38,476 nucleotides of DNA, taken from contig JBLIRR010000054.1 of NCBI GenBank assembly GCA_049472395.1, positions 1-38,476 on the forward strand, in the 5' to 3' direction. Made by a program: the position numbers and the translations under genes. Shown here piece by piece: positions 1 through 9,416 of the stretch. The notes beneath the pieces are model-generated. The model saw only the letters and a program-made list of their open reading frames with translations, was not told where the DNA came from and ran no database searches. Within the stretch, counting starts at the first letter, position 1; each line of letters begins with the position of its first letter. This DNA comes from JBLIRR01 sp049472395 (GTDB lineage Bacteria > SZUA-182 > DTGQ01 > JBLIRR01).

Positions 1-1
1 T

Positions 2-2389
2 ATTACCGGAAAAATAACGAGCACAGAGGGTAAACCCCTGTCAAGGATCATGGTCACAGTAACTTATGATACTATGTCGATGTTACCGGTGGATAATGAA
101 ACTGACGAATCCGAGATCTCTTTTTGTTCGCATATTATTTATGATCCTTATAACCCTGCATATCCTGTTTACACTGCGAAAGACGGCACCTATAGAATAC
201 AGGGGCTTCGAGATGGGACTTATAGGATCAGTGCATATGATCAGGAAGGGATATATTTACAAGGCGATTATCCCCTGGGATCGGTATCCGTTGTTGAGGG
301 AGAGAAGACTTCTCATATTGACTTTAGCCTTGTGAAAGGAGGAACCATTAAGGGCATCATCCGGGATCATGCCACAGGAAGTCCTGTATCAGGAATAGTT
401 GTTTTGGCTGAAGAAAATCGAACCTATTATTCATCCCCCAGTGATAATCAAGGACGCTTCATACTCCAGGGACTTTCAGAGGGTTCCTATTTTGTTAGTG
501 TTTCATCGGAAAATAGCTATCAACCACAATACTACTCTGGGGCGAGCACTCAAGAGGGAGCACAGATGGTGGCAGTGAGTAGTGCACAGACCGTAAATAA
601 CATCGATTTTAATCTGATTCAAGGAATGAGTCTTGAAGGCAGTGTGCGGGATGCTGTAACCGGCAAGGCAATAGCAAAAGGATGTAATGTTTCGTTAATG
701 GATGCGCAGATGAAGGAAATTAAAAACACTGGCTCAGATTCTTTAGGAAAGTATAAATTTATAGGTCTTCCTCCAGGGACCTATTATGTGCAAGTCATGG
801 ATTATCGGGGAGAATACTATCAAGGTGGATATCGTGCGGAGGGGAGCGGCTCTGAAACACTCGATCCTATTATTATTTCTCAATCAATGTCAAGGGAAGA
901 CATTACTATTTCCTTATTTCCCAAAGCCTCGCTCAGTGGGAGAATAGTGGATGAGCATGATCTTACGCCACTTGGCAATTTAGTTGTTATAGCCATCCCG
1001 TCAGAATATGATCCCCGTGCCACATCATCTTATGGCGCGCCTGCTCCTTATGCCGGATCTTATCCCCTGCCAGAGACTCCGGATCCTATGAGTGCCGAAC
1101 CTTATGCTTTTGATATATCAGGTAGTCCGCCTATTGGTATTGGTGGCGGCGGACCTTATGGCCCTTATGGTGATTATTACCAATTGAAATTTGCCCTCAC
1201 AGATGAGGATGGCTCATACACAATGAGAAATTTAGAGGAAGGGGATTATCGTATTCTTGTGCTAGATCCTGCCTATATTTATCAAGGAGAGTTATACAAG
1301 AATGTAGCGTCGGATCAGTGGGAGCTGGCAACTATCATTCATATTAAGCGCTCGGAATTACACAAAGGAATCGATATGAAGCTTCAGGTAGGGGAAACCT
1401 ACTCTGAGAAGGATGAATACCCCTATATTCTTCTGAGAGATTATCAACCTACATTTGGGTATCTTGGTTCAACTTCCGGATCATTGTCTTGGCAAGGTTC
1501 AGTAAGTAGTGGATCGAGTGGACCTTCTTATGGGAGTGCGGGTTTTTCTGCTTACCCGGGAGGCCCTGTAAGTGAGGATGAAATTGTAGAAATCATCTCT
1601 GATCCGATTGACCAGGTTGCTGTTGGCCGCGGCTTTATCTATCAGGTTCAAGTGGCAGACCTGGATCCGGAAATTTCCATAGAGTATGCTTTAAATAGAA
1701 ATCCAGCCGGAATGACTATTGATCCTGAATCCGGTCTCATAGAGTGGCAACCGACCCATGACAATATAGGGGGCCATATAGTTCAAGTGCAAGTTTCCGC
1801 CGGCAGCGATATGATACTATTACAATCGGCGTTTCAATCCTTCCGCTTAGAGGTGGTGGAAGATCGCATACCACCTGAAGATATTCAGAACCTTACTGCT
1901 AAGAGAGGGCACGTGGGGATTACCCTCGCCTGGACTGCTTCTCAAGATAGTGCGGGAGATTTAGCAGAACAGATTCTTTATATTGATGATGGCACCGGAT
2001 ATGGTGAAGGAATCAACCTCGGAAAAACTGCTACTACTTATACATGGACTGATGCGGAAAATATAAAGAGCTATACTTTCAAAATTACTACGCGTGATGA
2101 TCTGGGGAATGAAAGCGAAGGAGTGATAGTGTCCAAAATTCAGCAGGAACATATGGGAATTCAGCCCTCCCTGCCATTGTTTTGGAATTATACCAATGAT
2201 GCTTACTGGAATACCTGGAATTTCACAACACAGAGTGGAATGTTAGGAAATAATTTGTTCGATCTGTGGAATGAAAGCCGAGGATCAATAGTGTCAACAA
2301 TTCCACAAACACCAATGGGAGCTCAGCCCCCTTTACCATTTTCGTGGAATTATTTGAATGATGCTTACTGGTATACCTGGAATTACTAA
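2..2389 (+). CDS. Secreted multidomain protein with carboxypeptidase-regulatory-like repeats, Ig-like and FnIII domains (5' partial)
   Basis: The reading frame is already open at base 2 and reads as the start of a regulatory-like repeat (ITGKITSTEGKPLSR), so the true start lies upstream of the window; the Met at 50 is internal. About four CarboxypepD_reg-like beta-sandwich repeats can be seen, each with a G-x-I/V-x-D start and a YxxxGLxxGxYxV signature. A Gly/Pro/Tyr/Ser-rich linker (codons from about 1000-1190 and 1450-1570) is followed by a putative Ig-like (He_PIG type) domain near DQVAVGRGFIYQVQV and an FnIII-like domain near PPEDIQNLTAKRG. The C-terminus carries a duplicated WNYxNDAYWxTWN motif. 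This is probably an extracellular structural or adhesive protein; no catalytic motif is visible. Signal peptide and promoter lie outside the window. Confidence 0.8.
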   Translation: MTGKITSTEGKPLSRIMVTVTYDTMSMLPVDNETDESEISFCSHIIYDPYNPAYPVYTAKDGTYRIQGLRDGTYRISAYDQEGIYLQGDYPLGSVSVVEGEKTSHIDFSLVKGGTIKGIIRDHATGSPVSGIVVLAEENRTYYSSPSDNQGRFILQGLSEGSYFVSVSSENSYQPQYYSGASTQEGAQMVAVSSAQTVNNIDFNLIQGMSLEGSVRDAVTGKAIAKGCNVSLMDAQMKEIKNTGSDSLGKYKFIGLPPGTYYVQVMDYRGEYYQGGYRAEGSGSETLDPIIISQSMSREDITISLFPKASLSGRIVDEHDLTPLGNLVVIAIPSEYDPRATSSYGAPAPYAGSYPLPETPDPMSAEPYAFDISGSPPIGIGGGGPYGPYGDYYQLKFALTDEDGSYTMRNLEEGDYRILVLDPAYIYQGELYKNVASDQWELATIIHIKRSELHKGIDMKLQVGETYSEKDEYPYILLRDYQPTFGYLGSTSGSLSWQGSVSSGSSGPSYGSAGFSAYPGGPVSEDEIVEIISDPIDQVAVGRGFIYQVQVADLDPEISIEYALNRNPAGMTIDPESGLIEWQPTHDNIGGHIVQVQVSAGSDMILLQSAFQSFRLEVVEDRIPPEDIQNLTAKRGHVGITLAWTASQDSAGDLAEQILYIDDGTGYGEGINLGKTATTYTWTDAENIKSYTFKITTRDDLGNESEGVIVSKIQQEHMGIQPSLPLFWNYTNDAYWNTWNFTTQSGMLGNNLFDLWNESRGSIVSTIPQTPMGAQPPLPFSWNYLNDAYWYTWNY

Positions 2390-2424
2390 ACACAGAATGG
2401 GATGTTAGAAAATAATCTGACATC
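2101..2424 (+). repeat. Tandem duplication of a 162-bp unit at the 3' end of the first gene
   Basis: Unit 1 (2101-2262) and unit 2 (2263-2424) align without gaps over most of their length, for example TCTGGGGAATGAAAGC against TCTGTGGAATGAAAGC. The period is 54 codons, so the frame is kept. Unit 2 carries a TAA where unit 1 reads on, and similarity continues past that stop, so the gene now ends inside the second copy. The repeated peptide is WNYTNDAYWNTWN / WNYLNDAYWYTWN. Confidence 0.8.
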
Positions 2425-2456
2425 GTAGCCCTGGTAATACTCATATATTTTTTCAA

Positions 2457-2492
2457 GGTGCCTTCATCATTTGATGGAGGCACCTCTTTTTT
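2457..2492 (+). terminator. Rho-independent terminator
   Basis: The stem GGTGCCT...AGGCACC, extended inward by TCATC/GATGG around an ATTT loop, is followed at once by CTCTTTTTT. It lies 68 bp after the stop codon of the secreted protein gene and points the right way to end its transcript. Confidence 0.9.
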
Positions 2493-2888
2493 ACTTCCTC
2501 TATTTTCTTACATATTGTTTTTTTATTATGCGTCAAAATAGAAATCCCTGGAGAGAAAAAAAATTTATTATGATATTTGTAATTAAATTGTGGGACTTTA
2601 TCATTCTTCTTTAAATCAACCAAATCTTTTTTAGGAAGTATTTTCAAATCATTTAAAATAAGAACTTCTTAACCAAGTGGAGCAATAAAAAGTCGAAATT
2701 TTTTGGTGAAGCGAGTTTTGTAATTTCGTAGGGCGAGCTTAGAAGTGTTTAAAAGCCGATTGTTGAGCGAAACGCATAGCGGGAATCCCTTGCCAACAAA
2801 CCAATTGGCTATAATAAGCATTGCTGCTGGGGCAATTGCGAGAAGAAATTTAAAAATTCTGCGTGTACCTTCTCATGGCCTTTTTCGA
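2493..2888. other. Intergenic region without a supported gene
   Basis: AT-rich sequence between the terminator and the convergent end of the methyltransferase cluster. Short open frames exist on both strands, but none has a convincing ribosome binding site or recognisable product. I see no tRNA, terminator or clear repeat here. Confidence 0.5.
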
Positions 2889-4136
2889 TTATCGATGTAT
2901 CTCAAGGATGGCTATGAGGCCATGCCCGATTCCCAGCCCTGGTTGCATGTCCATTTCGAGTTTTCTCAAGGCATAGGCAAGTTGTGGTTCTATGATATTC
3001 GCTCGTGAATCACCAGGCAGTGTTCCTGTTGCATGTATTACATTTTTAATGGTTGTTACCGCATTTTTGAGAGGGTCGGGGTAAAACGTATATATATCAT
3101 AGGGATCATCCTCGTGGGATGCATGTAATTGGAATTCCGACAAAAAATCAATAGTGTGTTTGATGAGTCTATTCCAACACATTGCGAATCCTTCAAAAAA
3201 ATTATTTAAGCGCATATGCCCTTTTTTTGATATATAATCGATGACGAGGGATGTTAAGTCGGTCCTCAGATTTGGTTCAAGCAGAGAGTTAATTGTATTA
3301 CGGATGGGAGGGCAGTATCTATTGTAATCTGTGGTGTCCATATGCCTTCCTACAAAAATCGATCGATCAAAAAGTTTTTTCACCTTTATCTCTATATGAG
3401 CCTGGTCACTCGCCTCTTTTATAATACGGAACACCTCATCACGTGACATGATTCTCAAGGGGAATGACTCGATATTTGCTTTCGCTCGTTCCTCAGGAGG
3501 ATAAATATAGGAGATTTTATAATCCATGAATGTTTCCCGATAGGGTGTATCTTCCCAGAGATCCTGCCATTCATAGGAGTGCCTGCCCAGCCAGTCACAT
3601 ATCACCAGGGTATGTTCCTTACAATTAAGGGCGATATCGCGCAATAATTGTATTGTCTCATTATCATGGTTGTGAGAGAGGGTGCCATAGGAGGTAAAAT
3701 AAATGTCGAAAGGCCCTTCATCTGTGGGCAGACCCTGGGTAAAATCACCCTCTTCAAATGAGATCTTTTCATTGGTGCTATATAAATCTGAGGCCTGATA
3801 CAGTAAATCTTTATTAATATCAATTCCTTTATAAAAGCCCAATAATTCCTGATCAATGAGTTTGACTTCATATTCGTAAATCCCCACGTCCTTGGTTGTA
3901 GTTCCCATAAGAAGCTCGTACCCATCTCCGGCGCCGCATCCGAGATCCAATATTTTAAGACGTTCAAGTTTTTTAGCCTTTTCTGAAACAATTTCGCTTA
4001 AATAGGGCCGGATAAAAAGTCGCGTCACCTCATCTTCCCAGAAACGGCGCACATTATCATACTTACCGGAAAGTCCGGACCTTTTTACATATTGTCCCGT
4101 ATTTACCGCCTCTGTATATGGCTGTTGAATACCCAT
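2889..4136 (-). CDS. Class I SAM-dependent methyltransferase with a long uncharacterised C-terminal region
   Basis: A 415-residue protein with a Rossmann methyltransferase motif I (KILDLGCGAGDGYELL), an acidic post-motif (YKGIDINKDLL) and a motif IV-like FDIYFTSYGTLSHNHD segment in the N-terminal half. The C-terminal 150 or so residues match nothing I recognise. I place the start at 4136 because GGAGAG lies 5 bp upstream and this start clears the preceding gene by 13 bp; an in-frame ATG at 4223 would overlap it by 74 bp. It is the last gene of the corrinoid methyl-transfer cluster, so a role in making or modifying a methylated amine is plausible. The substrate is unknown. Confidence 0.8.
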   Translation of the reverse strand: MGIQQPYTEAVNTGQYVKRSGLSGKYDNVRRFWEDEVTRLFIRPYLSEIVSEKAKKLERLKILDLGCGAGDGYELLMGTTTKDVGIYEYEVKLIDQELLGFYKGIDINKDLLYQASDLYSTNEKISFEEGDFTQGLPTDEGPFDIYFTSYGTLSHNHDNETIQLLRDIALNCKEHTLVICDWLGRHSYEWQDLWEDTPYRETFMDYKISYIYPPEERAKANIESFPLRIMSRDEVFRIIKEASDQAHIEIKVKKLFDRSIFVGRHMDTTDYNRYCPPIRNTINSLLEPNLRTDLTSLVIDYISKKGHMRLNNFFEGFAMCWNRLIKHTIDFLSEFQLHASHEDDPYDIYTFYPDPLKNAVTTIKNVIHATGTLPGDSRANIIEPQLAYALRKLEMDMQPGLGIGHGLIAILEIHR

Positions 4137-4149
4137 TCTGCTCTCCTGT

Positions 4150-4842
4150 TCATATTGACTTTTGTGGCCTTGAATTGAGGTATGACACAGCCTGAAACGC
4201 ATCGCTGCAATATTTATCAGCACCTATTTTTTGCGCGAACTCATGAGATATGGGGGCTCCTCCGATCAAGACCTTCACTCTGTCTCTTATCCCTTCTGCT
4301 TGGAGGCTCTTTATTACCTTCTCCATTTCAGTCATCGTTGTGGTGAGAAGGGCCGAAAGCCCGAGAAAATCCGGCTGGATTTTTTTTACTTCATCGATAA
4401 TGACTTTTTCAGACACATCGGTGCCAAGATCAATTACCTCATATCCCGCGCCTTTGAGCATAATAGCGACTATATTTTTCCCTATGTCATGAAGGTCGCC
4501 TTTCACGGTAGCGATAATAATTTTCCCCTTGCTCTCTATGCCCGCCTTCTCTAAGTAAGGGGCGAGAATATCCATTGCTTCACCCACCGCTTCAGCAGAC
4601 GCAAGCATATCAGGGATGAGATACACGCCCTTTTCATACTTCTCTCCCACAATATGCATGGCTTCACTCAATCCTTGTATCACTATGGATTGCACATCCA
4701 CACCCTCGGAAAGGGCTTCCTCGATATGCTCAATAGTGGCAGGTTGTCCTTCAAAGCCCTCATCAAAGCCCTCATCATCTCTGGTTATTCTCCCCTGGAT
4801 GATATTTGTCCTAATGTTATGAATAAGTTCTTCTTGTTTCAT
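4150..4842 (-). CDS. Corrinoid (methyl-carrier) protein of the MtbC/MttC/MtgC type
   Basis: A 230-residue protein with the two-domain layout of methylamine corrinoid proteins: an N-terminal four-helix cap (about residues 1-90) and a Rossmann B12-binding domain. The cobalt-ligating motif is complete: GDLHDIGKNIV, with His as lower axial ligand, followed by GYEVIDLGTDV, a GLSALLTTTM motif and a GGAPIS loop. It should carry the methyl group between the MttB-family enzymes and the folate-dependent methyltransferase encoded just upstream. It is the only corrinoid protein in the cluster, so both MttB paralogues probably share it. It lies 17 bp after the preceding stop. Confidence 0.93.
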   Translation of the reverse strand: MKQEELIHNIRTNIIQGRITRDDEGFDEGFEGQPATIEHIEEALSEGVDVQSIVIQGLSEAMHIVGEKYEKGVYLIPDMLASAEAVGEAMDILAPYLEKAGIESKGKIIIATVKGDLHDIGKNIVAIMLKGAGYEVIDLGTDVSEKVIIDEVKKIQPDFLGLSALLTTTMTEMEKVIKSLQAEGIRDRVKVLIGGAPISHEFAQKIGADKYCSDAFQAVSYLNSRPQKSI

Positions 4843-4859
4843 GTACTTTACCCTTGTTA

Positions 4860-6404
4860 TTAGTGTTCGTATGAATTTTTGTTCCTCAATCTGCTCACCA
4901 ATCCCGGCACCTTCATGAATATCTCTTGTTCCGTGTCAGGAGGTAATACATGCATGGGCTTTGAGAGAAGAGTATCCATATGATGTAGCGCATTCTCCAT
5001 AACCTTGTCTTCTCTTGCCTTGCTTTCAAAAGCATAGGAGAGATACACACGGCCTTCGCGAAGACTACTTCTTACAAACCTTACATAAAGCCGTTGTTTT
5101 GACTCCATAACCCGTTGAATCTGCTCAACCGCCTTGTCAATGCTCTCATTGCCGAATTGAGGTGATGCGAGAAAGCTCTTTATCATACCGATATGTTGAT
5201 TATCCAACACAGCCTGCAATGGGCAGAAGATATTGGTTCTATCAAGGAGTCCAAAGGCATAGTGAATGTAGTGGGCCCCTGCCATAGGAATCGGTAATTG
5301 TGTGAAGAGCTTTTCCACTGTGGCTTGAATACCCGGAATTCTTGAATCCCCGACACCCGCTGTTGAATAACAGGGTATTTTATAAAAGCGCGCCATTTGA
5401 ATACAATCAATGTTATAGTGGTTAAATTCAGGTGCCCCATACATATCATGCAGGTTATCCATCCGTGCTCTTACCGGCACACTCCCATAAATAACCGGAG
5501 AGCCCGGATTAATTATCTGGGAAAGGGTGATCCCTGCGAGTAGTTCCGCGTTGATCTGCGCCACCATTCCTGCTTCATGATAGGGTGCGGTAGAGCCCCC
5601 TTGCGGGGAACTTGAGATCACGAGGGGCATTCCTCTTTTGACTATCTCGATGAGCTTTTGGGTCGCATCCTTTACCATCTGAAGAGGGCTCTTTATTGTA
5701 CAGGTTATAAAAGAGATGAGAGGGTTCTCTTTTAATGCCTCTTTCCCCCCTGCAATAAGCTCAGCAAGAAGGATGACGTTGTCCAACTGCTCGATGTTTG
5801 TCAATCCTGCTTGCACATGCTTAGTGAGAGCACTCAAAGAGGCATAAAATTTATTCACATCATGATTATCCTTGGTAATATCCTCATCCTGAATGTTTAC
5901 CGGCCTTATGAAAAAATCGAGATGTTCGAGCTGCTGTGCCAGTCGAGCAGCAGTGACCAGTCTTTCCACAGTCCCTCTTTTTTCTGTAAAGATTGGCAGT
6001 TGCCTTTTAATGGTTGGGTCCTTTTCACTCACAAAGGTATCCAGATCAGTGTCAAGCCAGATATTGGTCTCTGAGCCGCTTCCGAAATAGACTCGCGGCA
6101 CTTCCGCATCAAGCACCAAGGAGTTGCGTTTATCACGGGCACCAAGTGTAATTTTTGAAGGGACGCTCGCAAGAGCGTTGGTGACTATATCCGCCGGGAT
6201 TTTTACCCGGTGAGAATGGTCATCATACTTTATTACCCTGCATTTATTTTTTATGAAAATATCCAGTGCTTCTTCGTTATAACAGAGAATTCCTATTTCT
6301 TCCAGAATGTGTTTTGATGCCTTATCGATGGCCTGAATCTCGTCTTTAGTAAGTCTTTCAAAAGGACTTCTCACAATGACTCCTTCCCTGTATGTGTCTA
6401 ACAT
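4860..6404 (-). CDS. MttB-family (trimethylamine methyltransferase superfamily) corrinoid methyltransferase, copy 2, without pyrrolysine
   Basis: A 514-residue TIM-barrel methyltransferase of the COG5598/MTTB family. Recognisable blocks include SPFERLTKDEIQAIDKAS near the N-terminus, a GSGSE motif, SPQGGSTAP in the middle and NPGSPVIYGSVPV after it. The frame has no in-frame TAG and the length is normal, so it belongs to the non-Pyl branch. Characterised members of that branch act on quaternary amines such as glycine betaine, proline betaine, carnitine and butyrobetaine. It would transfer a methyl group to the corrinoid protein encoded next. Its ATG overlaps the preceding gene's stop by 7 bp, implying translational coupling. 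The substrate cannot be read from sequence. Confidence 0.9.
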   Translation of the reverse strand: MLDTYREGVIVRSPFERLTKDEIQAIDKASKHILEEIGILCYNEEALDIFIKNKCRVIKYDDHSHRVKIPADIVTNALASVPSKITLGARDKRNSLVLDAEVPRVYFGSGSETNIWLDTDLDTFVSEKDPTIKRQLPIFTEKRGTVERLVTAARLAQQLEHLDFFIRPVNIQDEDITKDNHDVNKFYASLSALTKHVQAGLTNIEQLDNVILLAELIAGGKEALKENPLISFITCTIKSPLQMVKDATQKLIEIVKRGMPLVISSSPQGGSTAPYHEAGMVAQINAELLAGITLSQIINPGSPVIYGSVPVRARMDNLHDMYGAPEFNHYNIDCIQMARFYKIPCYSTAGVGDSRIPGIQATVEKLFTQLPIPMAGAHYIHYAFGLLDRTNIFCPLQAVLDNQHIGMIKSFLASPQFGNESIDKAVEQIQRVMESKQRLYVRFVRSSLREGRVYLSYAFESKAREDKVMENALHHMDTLLSKPMHVLPPDTEQEIFMKVPGLVSRLRNKNSYEH

Positions 6405-7222
6405 GGGGAACCTCCATTATTTATTGATGCCTCCCTCAGCCCACGGCTATATTTCCTGCAACGTCTGTCTTTGCCCACAACAACGTTTCCTGCTCTTAGG
6501 GCAACCATAAGTGATGTATCCAGAGTATCCATTATCATTGCATCTACTCCCAGATACATAGCCATGTGAAGCAGGGCTGTATTTATCAGAGAGCGTCTGG
6601 GAAGGCCAAAAGAGATATTGCTTAACGCAAGCACTGTCTTTGATTGAGGAAATTCCTTTTTTATAGCACCGAGGGTTTCAAGGGTAATTATTCCTTGCGA
6701 GGTATCGGCACTCAACGGCATCACCAGAGGATCAAAATAAAACCTTTCAGGAGCTATTCCCATATTCTCACCGCATGTTACTATTTTCTCACATGCCTGC
6801 ACACGAGAGGACACATTTTGAGGAATACCCTTCTCATTCATTGCCAGAGCAATAACTGCTCCCTTATAGTGCGCGGCAAGAGGTAAAATCTCCTCAATGC
6901 TCTTATCTGTTGCCTTGACGGAGTTAATGAACCCCACTCTCTCCTTCCCCGCTTTCACACCTGCCTCAAGCACGGAAGGGTCTGCGCTGTCGATACATAA
7001 CTGTCCTTCTATAGCGGGAGTGAGATTATGAACAAGCCACTGCATATCTTCTATCTCACGATCAGCGGTGGTATCGCCACATCCCACATTGATATCAATA
7101 CATCCTGCTCCGGACTTTTCCTGCTCCATGGCAATATGCTGCAGTTTCTCATCATCATGTTCCCTTATGGCTTTCTTAATTATGGGTATGCTTGCGTTAA
7201 TTTTTTCTCCGATAATGATCAT
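6398..7222 (-). CDS. Methyltetrahydrofolate:corrinoid methyltransferase (MtgA/AcsE-like, pterin-binding domain)
   Basis: A 274-residue protein with the DHPS-like pterin-binding barrel: IIIGEKINASIP at the start, GAGCIDINVGCG, QLCIDSADP, GFINSVKAT, YFDPLVMPLS and ALSNISFGLP. These match the family that moves methyl groups between corrinoid proteins and tetrahydrofolate (AcsE, MtgA). Here it would accept the methyl group from the cluster's corrinoid protein and make methyl-THF for the Wood-Ljungdahl pathway or anabolism. It sits between the two MttB genes, 12 bp downstream of one and overlapping the other. A strong GAGGAG ribosome site precedes the ATG. Confidence 0.92.
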   Translation of the reverse strand: MIIIGEKINASIPIIKKAIREHDDEKLQHIAMEQEKSGAGCIDINVGCGDTTADREIEDMQWLVHNLTPAIEGQLCIDSADPSVLEAGVKAGKERVGFINSVKATDKSIEEILPLAAHYKGAVIALAMNEKGIPQNVSSRVQACEKIVTCGENMGIAPERFYFDPLVMPLSADTSQGIITLETLGAIKKEFPQSKTVLALSNISFGLPRRSLINTALLHMAMYLGVDAMIMDTLDTSLMVALRAGNVVVGKDRRCRKYSRGLREASINNGGSPC

Positions 7223-7234
7223 AACGTCTCCTCG

Positions 7235-8692
7235 CTATATGTATCTATGGTCGACCCCTTTTATTTCTTCCCGTATTCTTTTTCTTATCTTCTGTTCCAA
7301 TACGGGACGTTCAGGTTGATTCAGTATAGCCTCCACTTTCCTCCGGGCTCGCTCTTTTGTCCCCATACTTCCCTGCTTGTTCCATTCCTCCCGTGTACTG
7401 CGATCACAGAGGGCGGGCATATAGTGCTCCTGTCTCATATATCTTCGAGTGTGACGTGAAGATACAAAATGACCGCCCGGCCCAATCTTTTTCAAAAGAT
7501 CAAAGGCAAGGGTCTCGTCATTAACTTTAATCCCCTGTACCGCACGCATCACCATACCTAATATTTCATCATCAATCACATATTTCTCCAAACTGGCGCA
7601 CATGCAAAATTCTAAGAGACCTGCTGCATCATGAATGACATTTCCCCCTGCGAGGGCAACAAGCAGATTAGTGACTGCTGATTCAAAACCAGCTTGAGCA
7701 TCAAGGCATTTTGAATCGGACATTCCCGCGGTAGCATAGATAGGAAGCTCATAAAAACGAGCCAACTGACAAGCCGCTGCATTCATTAATCCCATTTCCA
7801 CCGCCCCGCACAGATATTTCATATCCTTCATGTCTGAGATACTTGAAATGCACCCATAAAATACAGGGGCTCCAGGATTTGCCAGTTGTGCAAGTAAAAC
7901 CCCCGCCAAAGTGTCGCAGTTTTGCACTACCAGATTTCCCGCCAGTGTCACAGGAGCAGTTGCTCCGCAAAGGGGCTCAACGGGGGTCACGACTGGAATC
8001 CCCGCCCGTGCCACCTCAATGGTCAATTGACTGTAATGATTATCGAGAACGAATGGACTGATGCCGCAACATGTTACCATGGATATAATGGGTTTATCAA
8101 TCAGCTTTTCTTTGGAACCGGTGATCAATTCTGCCATTTTAATCACATTTTTGACGCCCGCCACCGTATACACTCCCCCCATAATATGCTTGCCGCAATA
8201 GGTAAGCGCAATACCAAACCTATTGACATCAATATTTTCTTTGGCTACATCGTGAGGGAGAACAGGGAGCATAAAAAAATGGATATTCTCTAATGAATTT
8301 ACCACCTGTGCGCTATTTTTCAAATCGAGAAGCGTTGCTTCTCTTTTTTTTCCGCTTTCATAATCCACCACATAGAGCGCAGTCCCTCCTGTCCCTGCAT
8401 ACACCTTTTTATCTCCCACATCTAAGGTATGTGCCGGTTCATTGCCAAAAAGACGAATAGTGCGAGGAGCTTTTCCTATTAAATCCATTACCTTCTCTGG
8501 TTCCATTTTTACCAGGTTGTGTGTATGGTCAACATGGGCACCAGATGATGAAAAAAGATCACGGGCCTTCCTATTATTTACTTTAATGCCTATTTCCGAA
8601 AATACACGCATGGATGTCTCATGGATAGCCTGTATATTTTTATCAGTCAGGGGACAATACGTGCCTCCCTCCAGTCCTTGCCAACTCCTCAT
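7235..8692 (-). CDS. MttB-family corrinoid methyltransferase, copy 1, without pyrrolysine
   Basis: A 485-residue second member of the trimethylamine methyltransferase superfamily. It has IHETSMRVFSEIGIKVNN at the N-terminus, VYAGTGGTALYVVD, a PVEPLCGATAPVTLAG block, NPGAPVFYGCISS and a GGHFVSSRHTRRYMRQEHY tail typical of this family. It has no in-frame stop and no Pyl codon. It is clearly divergent from the other MttB protein in the cluster, so the two may act on different substrates or on successive methyl groups of one compound. It follows the activation protein by 32 bp and precedes the folate methyltransferase by 12 bp. Confidence 0.92.
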   Translation of the reverse strand: MRSWQGLEGGTYCPLTDKNIQAIHETSMRVFSEIGIKVNNRKARDLFSSSGAHVDHTHNLVKMEPEKVMDLIGKAPRTIRLFGNEPAHTLDVGDKKVYAGTGGTALYVVDYESGKKREATLLDLKNSAQVVNSLENIHFFMLPVLPHDVAKENIDVNRFGIALTYCGKHIMGGVYTVAGVKNVIKMAELITGSKEKLIDKPIISMVTCCGISPFVLDNHYSQLTIEVARAGIPVVTPVEPLCGATAPVTLAGNLVVQNCDTLAGVLLAQLANPGAPVFYGCISSISDMKDMKYLCGAVEMGLMNAAACQLARFYELPIYATAGMSDSKCLDAQAGFESAVTNLLVALAGGNVIHDAAGLLEFCMCASLEKYVIDDEILGMVMRAVQGIKVNDETLAFDLLKKIGPGGHFVSSRHTRRYMRQEHYMPALCDRSTREEWNKQGSMGTKERARRKVEAILNQPERPVLEQKIRKRIREEIKGVDHRYI

Positions 8693-8724
8693 GTTTCCCT
8701 ACTTAACCTCCGTTCTCATCTTCC

Positions 8725-9408
8725 TTATTTCCTCCTTACCTTGCAATCTTGAAGTGTACAGAGTTTGCACGGATTCGTAATGGTACGATCAACATACATG
8801 GAATCCCCGATACCAAAAATTCCTGATACTGATTTGCGGGGTGACATAAGACAGCTTGCACTTAGGTTTACATCGATTAGGTGATTGTCCAACACCTGAA
8901 AAATTTTCTTTTGCTCCTCTAACTTCCAGTCACAATACCCGGGGCTAAATCTTATGCTTGTTCTCTTGTGCTGTGTTTCAAGATCTTTGTCGATCATTGC
9001 CTGAAGACTGGCTGCCGCCTCCTCAACAGCGACCGAACCGATGGCATCAAGGATATATGCCTCTGTCATTTTTTTCTTTTTCATAAGAGTGCTGATTTCC
9101 CTTTCAAGCTTTTCCCCTACTGTTACTAAAAACAGAATAACTTTGTCACATTTTTTAATGGCACGGGTAAGGTGCGTGCTTCTCAAGGTGATATCTTCTC
9201 TAAGTACCACTGTATCATTATCCATTCTTTTCACTCCCCTTTCCACGTAAAGGGCTTGCGGATCCATGACAGAATGGAAATAATTGATAGATCGCTTCAC
9301 ATAAACCCCTATCTTCTTTGGAACCTGCTGATTCGTGTCATATCCAAGAAGCCGATATACTTTCCAGGGGCTGATTTTTATTTTTAGCTCTCTAATTACT
9401 GTCATCAT
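8725..9408 (-). CDS. Free-standing MetH-activation-domain-like protein (corrinoid reactivation)
   Basis: A 227-residue protein resembling the vitamin B12-dependent methionine synthase activation domain without the rest of MetH. The diagnostic block RFSPGYCDWKLEEQKKIFQVL is followed by VNLSASCLMSPRKSVSGIFGIG, and the C-terminus carries CKLCTLQDCKVR, a Cys-rich tail. In MetH this domain binds SAM and supports reductive methylation of inactive cob(II)alamin. In this cluster it probably reactivates the corrinoid protein. No RamA/RACo-type ASKHA activator is present in the window, so this protein, perhaps with the DUF362 ferredoxin, may take that job. It is the first gene after the palindrome-bearing gap. 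Confidence 0.85.
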   Translation of the reverse strand: MMTVIRELKIKISPWKVYRLLGYDTNQQVPKKIGVYVKRSINYFHSVMDPQALYVERGVKRMDNDTVVLREDITLRSTHLTRAIKKCDKVILFLVTVGEKLEREISTLMKKKKMTEAYILDAIGSVAVEEAAASLQAMIDKDLETQHKRTSIRFSPGYCDWKLEEQKKIFQVLDNHLIDVNLSASCLMSPRKSVSGIFGIGDSMYVDRTITNPCKLCTLQDCKVRRK

Positions 9409-9416
9409 GAGTAAAT

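Noticed and set aside
2745..3008. Plus-strand frame of 87 codons
   Set aside because: It starts without a recognisable ribosome site and its 3' part runs antisense through the well-supported SAM methyltransferase C-terminus; the product matches nothing known to me.
4860..8692. Possible pyrrolysine (amber) codons in the MttB-family genes
   Set aside because: Both frames run full length with no internal TAG. The TAG at 6398-6400 is the ordinary stop of the folate methyltransferase gene.
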